Positions 56,162 to 64,000 of a stretch of 64,000 nt of DNA are shown here, piece after piece. Numbering within the stretch: the stretch's first letter is position 1; each line of letters starts with the position of its first letter. The position numbers and the translations under genes are program-made. The stretch is taken from NCBI GenBank assembly GCA_028408795.1, contig JAOOLP010000001.1:1-64000 (forward strand), in the 5' to 3' direction. Source of the DNA: Candidatus Pelagibacter sp. (GTDB taxonomy: Bacteria > Pseudomonadota > Alphaproteobacteria > Pelagibacterales > Pelagibacteraceae). Below the pieces are notes generated by a model. It searched no databases, was not told where the DNA came from, and saw nothing but the letters and a program-made list of their open reading frames with translations.

Positions 56162-57115
56162 ATGAAAAAAATATTAGTCACGAGAAGATTACTACAATCA
56201 AACGAAGATCGATTAAAAGAATTATACGATGTAAAACTTAATACAAATGACGAGCTTTATTCTCAACAAAAACTAATAGAAATGAGCGAAGGCTGTCATG
56301 GTATTTTATCAGCGCTTACTGATAAATTAGATGAAGAAACAATTAACAAGTTACCTGAGAGTGTAAAAATTCTCTCTAATTTTGCTGTTGGTTTCGGAAA
56401 TATAGATTTAGATGCTGCAAAAAAAAGAAACATTGCTGTTACCAATACTCCAGAAGTTCTCACAGATGCAACTGCAGAGATAGGGATTCTTTTAATTCTA
56501 GGAGCTTGTAGGCGTGCATCAGAAGGCATTGAGGGTGCAAAAGCATCAAACTGGAAATGGTCAGCTGATTATTTGATTGGTAAGCAACTGACTGGTTCTA
56601 GATTAGGAATTTTGGGAATGGGGAGAATTGGAAAAAAGATTGCAAAAATTGCAAAATCTCTGGGAATGATTATACATTATCATAATAGATCAAAATTATC
56701 ATCGAAGCAGGAAGATGGCGCCGAATATCATAAAGATTTAAAAAGTTTATTACGTGTATCTGATGTTTTGTCTGTATGTTGTCCTGCATCCAAAGAAACC
56801 ATAAATTTAATTAATAAGGATGCCTTAGAATGTCTACCTAAAGGCGCAGTGGTTACTAATGTTGCTAGAGGCGATATAGTTGATGATGAGGCTCTCATAG
56901 ACGCGCTTAACAGAAGAAAAGTATATGCAGTTGGATTAGATGTTTATAAAGGTGAACCAAATTTAAACCCAGGATATTTAAAGCACAAAAGTGCGTTCAT
57001 TCTTCCTCATCTAGGTAGCGCCACAAAAGAAACTCGCACAGCTATGGCTAATCTTGCAATAGACAACCTTGAGGAATTTTTTAAAACAGGCAATTGTAAA
57101 AACAAGGTAAATTAA
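56162..57115 (+). CDS. D-isomer-specific 2-hydroxyacid dehydrogenase (glyoxylate/hydroxypyruvate reductase-like)
   Basis: The 317-residue NAD(P) enzyme has the fold motif GILGMGRIGKKIA (about 148-160) and the catalytic triad Arg (NVARGDIVDDEAL), Glu (YKGEPN) and His (LPHLGSATKETR). It reduces glyoxylate, hydroxypyruvate or a similar keto acid, or runs in reverse. It lies 4 bp after the GlcD-type gene, making a redox pair on related substrates. Confidence 0.9.
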   Translation: MKKILVTRRLLQSNEDRLKELYDVKLNTNDELYSQQKLIEMSEGCHGILSALTDKLDEETINKLPESVKILSNFAVGFGNIDLDAAKKRNIAVTNTPEVLTDATAEIGILLILGACRRASEGIEGAKASNWKWSADYLIGKQLTGSRLGILGMGRIGKKIAKIAKSLGMIIHYHNRSKLSSKQEDGAEYHKDLKSLLRVSDVLSVCCPASKETINLINKDALECLPKGAVVTNVARGDIVDDEALIDALNRRKVYAVGLDVYKGEPNLNPGYLKHKSAFILPHLGSATKETRTAMANLAIDNLEEFFKTGNCKNKVN

Positions 57116-57219
57116 TAATTTTAATTCTACTTAAAGTTGTAAGCGTCAAAAGATTCTCAAATTATTTCAAGACTCTTAAAAATTTATATGTTTAAATATT
57201 TCTAATTATTAATAATTAA

Positions 57220-57224
57220 GGGGG
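57220..57224 (+). promoter_or_regulatory. GGGGG ribosome binding site of dctP
   Basis: GGGGG lies 4 bases before the ATG at 57229, the same layout as at acs and the symporter operon. The 113-bp gap 57116-57228 also holds an AT-only palindrome (57203-57218), which I treat as chance. I see no clear riboswitch. Confidence 0.65.
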
Positions 57225-57228
57225 ACAT

Positions 57229-58380
57229 ATGTCAAAAAAAACGATCAAAGGAGTTAAGACTCCTTCAAGACGTAAGTTCTTTAAAGCAGCTGCAGTTACG
57301 GGTGCAGCAGCGGCAGCAACAGTTGCAATGCCAAATATTGCATTCGGAGCGCCGAAAACTTTAAAGATGCAAGCAGCTTGGCCATCAGGAGCTAATATCT
57401 TCTTCGAAATGGCTGGCGATTACGCGAAAATGGTTAGCGACATGTCAGGTGGTGAATTGAAGATTGATCTTCAGCCTGTTGGTTCAGTTGTAAAAACTGG
57501 AGAGATAGGTCAAGCAGTAAGTTCTGGAGTTTTAGATATGGGACACTGGGTAACTGCTTACTGGTATGGTAAAAATGCTGCCGCTTCATTATTTGGTACT
57601 GGTCCATCATACGGAATGTCATCTCAAGAAGTTATGGGATGGATGGAGTACGGTGGAGGTAGAAAACTATACAATGAAACACTTGCAAAAGTAGGTTTCG
57701 ATTATGTTGGTTTCTTCCACATGCCAATGCCAGCTCAGCCTTTTGGATGGTTCAAAAAGAACGTAACAAAAGTATCTGATGTTAAAGGAATGAAGTACAG
57801 AACAGTTGGTTTAGCGACTAACGTATTAACAGCAATGGGAATGGTAGTTAGACAATTACCAGGTGGTGAAATTCAACCTGCTATGAAAACAGGATTGATT
57901 GAAGCTGCTGAGTTTAACAACCCAACTTCAGACTCTCAGTTTGGTATGCAAGACGTTTCTAAGCATTATCACTTAGGAAGCTTCCACCAATCTCAAGAGA
58001 TGTTTGAAATTCCAGTTAACAAGAAAACATTTAATAGTTTATCGCCTGCACACCAAGCGATACTAAAAAATGCTGCTTATGCTGCGAATACGGACAATTA
58101 CTTCAAAGCGTTAGTTAGATACTCAGCTGATTTATCTAAATTGATGAATCAACACAAAGTAAATGTGTATCAAACATCTGATGCAATTTTAGCTCAACAA
58201 TTAAAAGGTTGGGATAAAGTAATTGGTGATTTCAACAAGAAAGATCCATTCTTTAAGAAAATTGTAGATTCTCAGAAGAAATACGCTAAGAGAGTGATGA
58301 AATACTTACTCATGAATCAGCCAAATTATAGATTGGCTTATGAAAATGAGTTTGGTTCATTAGCAAAAGTTAAAATTTAA
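57229..58380 (+). CDS. dctP: TRAP transporter substrate-binding protein (TakP/DctP-like), Tat-exported
   Basis: This 383-residue protein has a twin-arginine signal (SRRKFFK at 13-19, cleavage near IAFGA) followed by the DctP fold. GGEIQPAMKTGLIEAAEFNNP (first 20 of it near 216-235) corresponds to the substrate-carboxylate and metal site of the TakP/lactate-binding subgroup, so 2-keto or 2-hydroxy acids are the best guess. Base usage is richer in G/C than neighbours, which fits high expression. A terminator separates it from the membrane subunits. Confidence 0.92.
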   Translation: MSKKTIKGVKTPSRRKFFKAAAVTGAAAAATVAMPNIAFGAPKTLKMQAAWPSGANIFFEMAGDYAKMVSDMSGGELKIDLQPVGSVVKTGEIGQAVSSGVLDMGHWVTAYWYGKNAAASLFGTGPSYGMSSQEVMGWMEYGGGRKLYNETLAKVGFDYVGFFHMPMPAQPFGWFKKNVTKVSDVKGMKYRTVGLATNVLTAMGMVVRQLPGGEIQPAMKTGLIEAAEFNNPTSDSQFGMQDVSKHYHLGSFHQSQEMFEIPVNKKTFNSLSPAHQAILKNAAYAANTDNYFKALVRYSADLSKLMNQHKVNVYQTSDAILAQQLKGWDKVIGDFNKKDPFFKKIVDSQKKYAKRVMKYLLMNQPNYRLAYENEFGSLAKVKI

Positions 58381-58399
58381 TTAACTTTTTTATAATTTT

Positions 58400-58424
58400 A
58401 AAAGGGGGCTTTTAGCCCCCTTTT
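58400..58424 (+). terminator. Intrinsic terminator between dctP and dctQ
   Basis: A perfect 11-bp stem (58400-58410 with 58414-58424, core GGGGGCT/AGCCCCC) has a 3-base loop and runs into seven T residues (58421-58427). It ends most transcription after the binding-protein gene. dctQ starts 41 bases downstream of the stem and must rely on read-through or its own promoter. Confidence 0.92.
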
Positions 58425-58464
58425 TTTATGGAAAAAAATAAAATTTTAGAATAGTTTAATTTTT

Positions 58465-59049
58465 ATGAGAGGATTTATTAGCTTTGCAGATCATTTAAGT
58501 ACTTCCGTAGGAAAAGCATTTTCATGGTGCATTGTAATTCTTATGGGTGGAACTTGCTATGAAGTAGTAATGGCATATGCGTTCAATGCTCCTACTTTAT
58601 GGAACTTTGACTTTAGTCTTCAAATGTACGGTGCGATATTCATGATGGCCGGAGCTTATACACTTTCTACTGAAGCTCATGTTAGGGGAGATGTGATTTA
58701 CAGATTATTTAAACCTAAAATTCAAGGTTATATAGATTTAGTTTTATACTTTATATTTTTCTTTCCTGGAGTAATAGCTTTAGCTTTTTATGGTTACGAG
58801 TATGCTGCTCTCGCTTGGAAGATTAAAGAAACAAGTTGGAATAGTCCTGCACAAATTCAAATTTATATGGCAAAAGCTTTGATTCCTTCAGCAGGAATTC
58901 TTTTAATCATTCAAGGCATCAGTGAAGTTTTCCGTTCTATCATTTGTATTCAAACAGGTCATTGGCCAGCTAGAATGGTTGTAGCAGAAGAGACTGAAAA
59001 AATTTTAATGAGAACTTCTCAAGACGAGGATCAAAAAGATGTTATTTAG
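58465..59049 (+). CDS. dctQ: TRAP transporter small membrane subunit DctQ (TakQ-like)
   Basis: The 194-residue protein has four membrane helices (about 19-38, 50-70, 88-108 and 133-153) and the DctQ sequence AHVRGDVIYRLF. It bridges the binding protein and the large permease subunit. It overlaps dctM by 11 bp. Confidence 0.92.
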   Translation: MRGFISFADHLSTSVGKAFSWCIVILMGGTCYEVVMAYAFNAPTLWNFDFSLQMYGAIFMMAGAYTLSTEAHVRGDVIYRLFKPKIQGYIDLVLYFIFFFPGVIALAFYGYEYAALAWKIKETSWNSPAQIQIYMAKALIPSAGILLIIQGISEVFRSIICIQTGHWPARMVVAEETEKILMRTSQDEDQKDVI

Positions 59050-60400
59050 TTTAACAAACCCAGAAGTAGCAATTTTTATGATGGGCATTTTCTTATTTGC
59101 CGTACTTCTTGGATTTCCAATCGCATTTACTTTAATGGCTATGGGAGTTGGCTTTGGTTATTATGCATATTTTGACCCAACACGAATGGAACATTTATTT
59201 GATAATAGAATTTTTCAATTATTTGTTCAAAATACATATACAGTAATGGATAATACTGTTCTAACCGCAGTCCCCTTATTTTTATTCATGGGATATCTTG
59301 TTGAAAGAGCTGGAATAGTATCAAGATTATTTTTTGCAATAAGACTAGCATCACACAGATTACCTGCATCAATGGCTGTAGCAGCACTTATAACTTGTGC
59401 GCTTTTTTCAACTGCAACAGGGATAATTGGTGCAGTAGTTACTTTAATGGGATTGTTAGCTTGGCCCGCAATGATAAGGGCTGGTTATGATAAAAAATTT
59501 GCCTCAGGTGTAATTTGTTCCGGAGGGTGTCTTGGAATATTAATTCCTCCGAGCATTATGTTAATTGTTTACTCGGTAATAGCTCAGCTATCACCATTAA
59601 GGCTTTTTGCAGCCGCAATATTTCCTGGCTTGCTACTAGCTGGATTATATATAGCTTATGCAATTACAAGAGCCTACATTAATCCCTCTATAGCACCTAG
59701 ACCACCAGAAGAAGAAATACCGCCAAGAGCTGAGATAATGAAAGAAGTTTTGGTTTCATTTCTTCCTCTTTTTTCACTAATTATTTTAGTGCTCGGTACA
59801 ATTTTAGGAGGTCTGGCCACACCTGCTGAAGCTGCGGGAGTAGGAGCCTTTGGGGCAATAGTTCTTTCTTATTTTTATAAAACCTTGAAATGGAAAAATT
59901 TTAAAGAGTCTGTTTTTCTTACCGCTAAGACTACAGCAATGATAATGTGGTTATTTATAGGATCTTGGACTTTTTCATCCGTTTTTTCTTATCTAGGTGG
60001 TCATGAAGTATTTGAACATTTTTTCAAAGCTATGGATCTTGCTCCTTGGCAGTTTTTAGTAATTACCCAAATTATAATTTTCTTACTCGGATGGCCATTG
60101 GAATGGACGGAAATATTGATCATTTTTGTCCCAATATTCTTACCTCTGGTAGAGTTTTTTGGAGTTAATCCATATTTCTTTGCTATGTTAATTGCTTTAA
60201 ATTTACAAACATCTTTCTTAACTCCACCTATGGCAATGTCAGCATACTATCTTAAAGGTGTTCAGTCAAAAAACGTAGAACTAATGCAAATATTTAGAGG
60301 TATTATGCCTTTTTTAGCAATAGTAATTTTTGCAATGGTGTTAATGTACTTATTTCCAGGTATAGCACTTTGGTTACCTGATACCTTATTTGCTAACTAA
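59039..60400 (+). CDS. dctM: TRAP transporter large permease subunit DctM (TakM-like)
   Basis: This 453-residue protein has about 12 hydrophobic helices and the DctM signatures GFPIAFTLMAMG, VPLFLFMGYLVERAG and GILIPPSIMLIVY. It carries out Na+-coupled substrate entry. The gene starts inside the dctQ end, so the two subunits are translated in step. Confidence 0.95.
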   Translation: MLFSLTNPEVAIFMMGIFLFAVLLGFPIAFTLMAMGVGFGYYAYFDPTRMEHLFDNRIFQLFVQNTYTVMDNTVLTAVPLFLFMGYLVERAGIVSRLFFAIRLASHRLPASMAVAALITCALFSTATGIIGAVVTLMGLLAWPAMIRAGYDKKFASGVICSGGCLGILIPPSIMLIVYSVIAQLSPLRLFAAAIFPGLLLAGLYIAYAITRAYINPSIAPRPPEEEIPPRAEIMKEVLVSFLPLFSLIILVLGTILGGLATPAEAAGVGAFGAIVLSYFYKTLKWKNFKESVFLTAKTTAMIMWLFIGSWTFSSVFSYLGGHEVFEHFFKAMDLAPWQFLVITQIIIFLLGWPLEWTEILIIFVPIFLPLVEFFGVNPYFFAMLIALNLQTSFLTPPMAMSAYYLKGVQSKNVELMQIFRGIMPFLAIVIFAMVLMYLFPGIALWLPDTLFAN

Positions 60401-60409
60401 TAATTTAAA

Positions 60410-61741
60410 ATGATAGACACAGCTACCTTAAATGCCAATGAATTGGTTTCAAAATTAAAATCTGGTGAAATTTCCTCTGTAGAACTATGCAAAGCATACA
60501 TAAAAAGAATAGAAAAATTTGATAAGGATGTTCAAGCTTGGGCTTTTTTAGATAAGAAAATACTTCTAGAAAAAGCTGAAGAAGCAGATGAATACAGAAA
60601 ATCTGGTAAACCTCTTGGATCTTTACATGGTCTGCCTGTCGCAATTAAAGATATTATAGGAACATATGATATGCCAACTGAGTGTGGGACAGTATTCAGA
60701 AAAAAAATGTCAACTTCTCAAGACTCAGAAATAGTAAACTTATTAAAAACTGCGGGAGCTATTATTATGGGAAAAACCGTCACTTGTGAATTAGCTTACA
60801 TTCATCCAAGCAAAACAAGAAATCCTCATGATTATTCAAGAACACCTGGTGGTTCATCCAGTGGATCAGCAGCAGTTATCGCTTCGCATATGGCACACTT
60901 ATCTATTGGTTCTCAGACAGGAGGTTCAGTTATAAGACCTGCCTCATATTGTGGAGTTGTAGGTTATAAACCTTCTTACGGACTAATCTCAAGAAGTGGA
61001 GTTTTAAAAACATCAGACAAACTAGATACTATGGGTGTGTTTGGTAAAACTGTAAAAGATGTGGCTCTTTTAGCTAAAACTTTGATAAAAAAAGACTTAT
61101 ATGATCCCGCAACTATTCACTTCGCTGCGGATGACATGATTAAAATGTGTGAAGAGGGACCGATTTTTGAACCAAAGTTTATTTTTTATAAAACTGACAA
61201 ATGGAAAAATATTGATAAAGAGTCTCAAAAAGCATTTGAGTTTTTAATCAAAAAATTAAAAAAAAATATCGAAATTTTCGATACACCATCATACTTTAAA
61301 GAAATACCTAAACATCACCAAATCATTCACGAAACAGATCTAGCAAATAATTTTCAAGTCTATTACAAAAAAGATAAAAAAAAACTTTCAAAGGAAATGA
61401 GAGACGCTATAGAAAGAGGAATGAAATACTCTGCAAAAGAATATACAGATGCCATAGATTTTATGAAACAAAGTTACGAGTCATATAAAGAAGTTTTTGA
61501 AGATTATCACGGAATTATTACACCATCTTCTAGCGGTGTAGCAGACAAAGGTTTAACATCAACTGGCAGTGCAGATTTCCAAAAAATTTGGACATACTTG
61601 GGTTTACCAACGATTTCATTACCTTTACTAACCGGAGAAAATAATTTACCATTAGGAGTACAATTAGTTGGAAATAAACTCGACGACTTAAGATTTTTAG
61701 GTACAGCTAACTGGTTAGAGAAGAATTGTAAAGATGAATAA
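60410..61741 (+). CDS. Amidase-signature family enzyme
   Basis: The 443-residue protein has the Ser-cisSer-Lys triad: the Lys in LPVAIKDIIG (about 72-81), GGSSSGSAA and SIGSQTGGSVIRPAS with the nucleophile serine. It hydrolyses an amide bond. GatA is excluded as the best fit because GatB and GatC are absent nearby and the sequence lacks GatA-specific features I would expect. Its product may feed the acid pathway. Confidence 0.9.
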   Translation: MIDTATLNANELVSKLKSGEISSVELCKAYIKRIEKFDKDVQAWAFLDKKILLEKAEEADEYRKSGKPLGSLHGLPVAIKDIIGTYDMPTECGTVFRKKMSTSQDSEIVNLLKTAGAIIMGKTVTCELAYIHPSKTRNPHDYSRTPGGSSSGSAAVIASHMAHLSIGSQTGGSVIRPASYCGVVGYKPSYGLISRSGVLKTSDKLDTMGVFGKTVKDVALLAKTLIKKDLYDPATIHFAADDMIKMCEEGPIFEPKFIFYKTDKWKNIDKESQKAFEFLIKKLKKNIEIFDTPSYFKEIPKHHQIIHETDLANNFQVYYKKDKKKLSKEMRDAIERGMKYSAKEYTDAIDFMKQSYESYKEVFEDYHGIITPSSSGVADKGLTSTGSADFQKIWTYLGLPTISLPLLTGENNLPLGVQLVGNKLDDLRFLGTANWLEKNCKDE

Positions 61742-61913
61742 GATAACATCAATAATAGGTTGCGTGTTTTGCATTGCATTTTTAATCGGTTTGGCAACAA
61801 CCTTAACAAGATCGATGATGATTGGTTTTAAAGATGTTCTGCCAGTTTATATTCTAATGGGCTTGGTAATAGTAATGATGTTATATGAAGCCTTTGGTGA
61901 CAAAAAGAAATAA
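61734..61913 (+). CDS. Small two-helix membrane protein (59 aa)
   Basis: ATG at 61734, inside the amidase stop region (8-bp overlap), opens a 59-codon frame to TAA 61911-61913. The product has two hydrophobic segments (about 5-24 and 37-51) separated by a short basic turn (TRSMMIGFKD), with a charged KKK end. It overlaps the EamA start by 29 bp. Composition and coupling make it credible, but I do not know its family. A role as an accessory to the TRAP or EamA carrier is only a guess. Confidence 0.6.
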   Translation: MNKITSIIGCVFCIAFLIGLATTLTRSMMIGFKDVLPVYILMGLVIVMMLYEAFGDKKK

Positions 61914-62790
61914 TTTATATCCATATTTATTATTGTTTGTTCAGCCAATTTTTATGGCCTCAAATATAATAGTTGCAAGAGGCGGTGTAGAATATGTTCC
62001 ACCAGTTTCATTAGCATTTTGGAGATGGCTTACTGTATTTTTGATTTTAACACCATTTTTTTTTGAAGAAATTATTAAAAAGAAAAAACAATTCAAAAAT
62101 GAGTCTTTAAAACTTTTTTTTCTAGGACTGACAGGCTGTGGAATTTGTGGTGCATTTCCATTTATTGCAGGCATGTCAACCACAATGGCTAACATGGGAA
62201 TAATATATACCTCCTCACCAATTTTTATTATATTACTGTCAGTTTTATTTTTTAGAGATAAAATAAATCTATCTAGAATTTTGGGTTTAATTATATGTCT
62301 GTTAGGAGTTTTAACTATAATTTGCAAAGGGGATTTAACTTATCTAATTAATTTTAAGTTTACCTCAGGTGATTTATGGATGCTAGGTGCAGCAATAGGT
62401 TGGGCTGTATACTCAATCTTTCTTATAAATTGGAAAAGTAGCTTTAGTCTAATGGCTAGATTTACTTTAATAGCTTTTTTTGGAGCAATTTCATTATTTC
62501 CTTTTTATTTAATTGAGGAGTCATTTTTTTTTGATACCTCTTTTAATAGTAATTTTATATTTTGGGTATTGTTTGCCGCTATTTCACCAGGAATAATAGC
62601 TTTCACTCTTTATACAAAAGTCCAAAAATATGTAGGCGCATCTCTAGCAGGATTTACACTTTATATATTCTCCATATATTCTGCAATTTATGGAATAATT
62701 TTATTTGATGAAATGCTTTTAAGTTTTCATTATTATGGAGCTGCACTTGTTTTCATCGGAGTTTATCTAGCTAGAAAAATTGTAAAATGA
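61885..62790 (+). CDS. EamA/DMT-family permease
   Basis: This 301-residue protein has ten hydrophobic helices in two EamA repeats. GGVEYVPPVSLAFWRW and ILGLIICLLGVLTII are in repeat 1 and the GDLWMLGAAIGWAVYS start is in repeat 2. Substrate and direction (export or uptake of metabolites) are unknown. The ATG at 61885 lies in the small ORF; in-frame TTG 61894 or GTG 61897 are alternatives. It overlaps the next gene by 4 bp. Confidence 0.88.
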   Translation: MKPLVTKRNNLYPYLLLFVQPIFMASNIIVARGGVEYVPPVSLAFWRWLTVFLILTPFFFEEIIKKKKQFKNESLKLFFLGLTGCGICGAFPFIAGMSTTMANMGIIYTSSPIFIILLSVLFFRDKINLSRILGLIICLLGVLTIICKGDLTYLINFKFTSGDLWMLGAAIGWAVYSIFLINWKSSFSLMARFTLIAFFGAISLFPFYLIEESFFFDTSFNSNFIFWVLFAAISPGIIAFTLYTKVQKYVGASLAGFTLYIFSIYSAIYGIILFDEMLLSFHYYGAALVFIGVYLARKIVK

Positions 62791-63587
62791 AATATTTATA
62801 TATAACACTCTCATCTTTTGTAATCGCTTATTTAGCTGTAATAATTTTTATGTATTTTTACCAAAGAAATTTATTGTATCATCCTACAGAAAATAATTAT
62901 CAAAATAGCAATGTTCAATTTGATTATGAGGAAATTTTTATTAAAGTTGATGAAGAAATAAAACTCAAATCATGGCTTATCAAAAAAGATTTTGATAAAT
63001 TTAAAACATTAGTAATTTTTCATGGAAATGCTGGTGATCTATCAAATCGAATCTATAAACTTAATGAGTTATCTAAACTAAATATAAATATTTTATTAAT
63101 TTCTTGGAGAGGATTTAGTGGAAATAAAGGATTTCCAACCGAGCAAAATTTATATAAAGATGCTGAAGCATCTATAAAATGGCTTAATGAGCAAAAAATT
63201 AGCAATAATAAAATAATTTTGTATGGTGAATCCTTAGGTAGTGGTGTTGCAGTGGAACTAGGTAAAAAAAATAATTTTAATGGTATTATATTAGAGTCAC
63301 CTTTCACCTCGATAGAAAACTCTGCAAAAATTTATTATCCTTATTTACCTATAAGATTACTTTTAAAAGATAGATATGACTCCTTAAGTAAGATTAAATC
63401 GATTACTACACCGATTTTAATAATGCATGGGGCGAAAGATGACGTTGTGCCAATTTCGATGGGTAAAGAACTTTTTGAAAAAGCAAATAATCCTAAACAT
63501 TCATATTTCACAAAAGAAGACGATCATATGATGGAATTTAACTTGAATTTATTAGTCGAAATTGAAAATTTTATAAAAAAATATTAA
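62787..63587 (+). CDS. Membrane-anchored alpha/beta hydrolase (Bem46-like)
   Basis: The 266-residue protein has one N-terminal membrane helix (about 5-24), then an alpha/beta hydrolase domain with the oxyanion region FHGNAGDLSNR, the nucleophile in YGESLGSGVAV (Ser near residue 151) and Asp/His in HGAKDDVVP and EDDHMMEF. It is an esterase or peptidase of unknown substrate. It overlaps ftsY tail to tail by 4 bp. Confidence 0.88.
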   Translation: MKYLYITLSSFVIAYLAVIIFMYFYQRNLLYHPTENNYQNSNVQFDYEEIFIKVDEEIKLKSWLIKKDFDKFKTLVIFHGNAGDLSNRIYKLNELSKLNINILLISWRGFSGNKGFPTEQNLYKDAEASIKWLNEQKISNNKIILYGESLGSGVAVELGKKNNFNGIILESPFTSIENSAKIYYPYLPIRLLLKDRYDSLSKIKSITTPILIMHGAKDDVVPISMGKELFEKANNPKHSYFTKEDDHMMEFNLNLLVEIENFIKKY

Positions 63588-64000
63588 GAATTAAAACCTA
63601 ATAAAGCTTTAGCAAAATATTCTGCTTTAAATGGGTGTAAGTCGGTGTCTTTTTCGCCCATTCCTACAGCCACGATAGGTAAATTATACTTTTTACAAAT
63701 TGCCAAGATAATACCTCCTTTCGCAGTGCTATCAAGTTTTGTAATTATCAAGCCCGTAATGTTATGAATTTTACTAAACTCTTCAACTTGATTTAAAGCA
63801 TTCTGTCCAGTAGTTGCGTCTAAAACTAAAATTACTTCATTAGGAAATTTTTTATCGATCTTTTTTAGAACATTTATTATTTTTTTATATTCTTCCATTA
63901 AATTTTTTTTATTTTGTAACCTTCCTGCTGTATCTATTAAAGCAATATCAATCTGATTTTTTTTTGCAAACTCTGCAGTCTTAAAAGCTACAGAAGCTGG
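63584..64000 (-). CDS. ftsY: Signal recognition particle receptor FtsY, C-terminal part (5' end outside window)
   Basis: The minus-strand frame is open to the right edge and covers the last 138 residues. It includes the SRP-GTPase motifs DTAGRLQNK (G3 region), ITKLDSTAKGG (G4/G5) and VGMGEKDTDLHPF, which is specific to FtsY. FtsY docks SRP-bound ribosomes at the membrane. A Met at 63898 is internal. The N-terminus and the P-loop are beyond the window. Confidence 0.95.
   Translation of the reverse strand, partial: PASVAFKTAEFAKKNQIDIALIDTAGRLQNKKNLMEEYKKIINVLKKIDKKFPNEVILVLDATTGQNALNQVEEFSKIHNITGLIITKLDSTAKGGIILAICKKYNLPIVAVGMGEKDTDLHPFKAEYFAKALLGFNS

Noticed and set aside
57203..57218. 16-bp palindrome TAATTATTAATAATTA upstream of dctP
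   Set aside because: It contains only A and T, and such palindromes are expected by chance in a sequence of this composition.
1..64000. Search for CRISPR arrays, insertion sequences, integrases, toxin-antitoxin pairs, phage genes and rRNA
   Set aside because: I found no regularly spaced repeats, transposase motifs, terminal repeats or rRNA-like segments, and base composition is even apart from a few highly expressed genes.

Overview
The window reads as a stretch of a streamlined, very AT-rich alphaproteobacterial chromosome. The best match I recognise is the marine SAR11 clade (Candidatus Pelagibacter or a close relative). The grounds are the Lys/Asn/Ile-rich proteins, very short intergenic gaps, many 1-26 bp gene overlaps, the alphaproteobacterial gene order around hemE, and TRAP and Na+/solute carriers in place of sugar PTS systems. 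I count 77 protein genes, two of them cut by the window edges and two of them small, plus one tRNA. There is no rRNA, insertion sequence, phage gene or CRISPR array, and no recognisable DNA-binding transcriptional regulator apart from chromosome-partitioning and termination proteins. No gene-free stretch exceeds 300 bp; the longest is 21209-21479 (271 bp).

1-25.9 kb is the origin-proximal core. holA meets a minus-strand operon of ubiH-like, mnmE, mnmG, rsmG, parA and parB, with two parS-like sites inside rsmG. Then come ftsK, lolA, a hisBHAFE operon with an extra 44-codon basic ORF between hisA and hisF, hslVU, and the smr/tim44/fxsA/secB/dnaQ/coaE/aroE/maf/ppsR block. The 15% GC gap between ppsR and hemE occupies the position of the chromosome origin in other alphaproteobacteria, and hemE-hemH-hemJ-rho run away from it on the other side.

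25.9-44.3 kb holds tRNA-Gly(GCC), phhB, purH, a heparinase-like gene and rpe. An acetate-type module follows: a two-part Na+/solute symporter (with an EF-hand-like loop in the large subunit), an unknown divergent gene, and acetyl-CoA synthetase with a very basic N-terminal tail. After it come tsaD/hemC/hemD, mscS, yggT, folD, psiE and argG.

44.3-51.2 kb holds a Bax-inhibitor-like membrane protein, DUF2794, septation protein A, hspQ and a cytochrome c maturation operon (ccmCDEFGH, without ccmA, ccmB or ccmI). A PagL-like outer-membrane protein follows.

51.2-61.9 kb is the most distinctive region, a plus-strand run of organic-acid genes: two tandem FMN 2-hydroxyacid dehydrogenases, an aminotransferase, a GlcD-type D-2-hydroxyacid dehydrogenase, an NAD(P)-dependent 2-hydroxyacid dehydrogenase, a complete TRAP transporter of the TakP type, an amidase and a 59-codon membrane ORF. 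I infer uptake and interconversion of 2-hydroxy/2-keto acids, with products feeding central carbon metabolism and respiration. The window ends with an EamA permease, a serine hydrolase and the C-terminal part of ftsY.

I did not find a clearly new multi-gene defence or mobile system. The best leads are the symporter EF-hand loop and the perfect palindrome upstream of that operon, the basic tail on Acs, the shared GGGGG-N4-start ribosome sites, the likely oriC/parS pair, the hisA-hisF micro-ORF and a stable hairpin upstream of ccmC.
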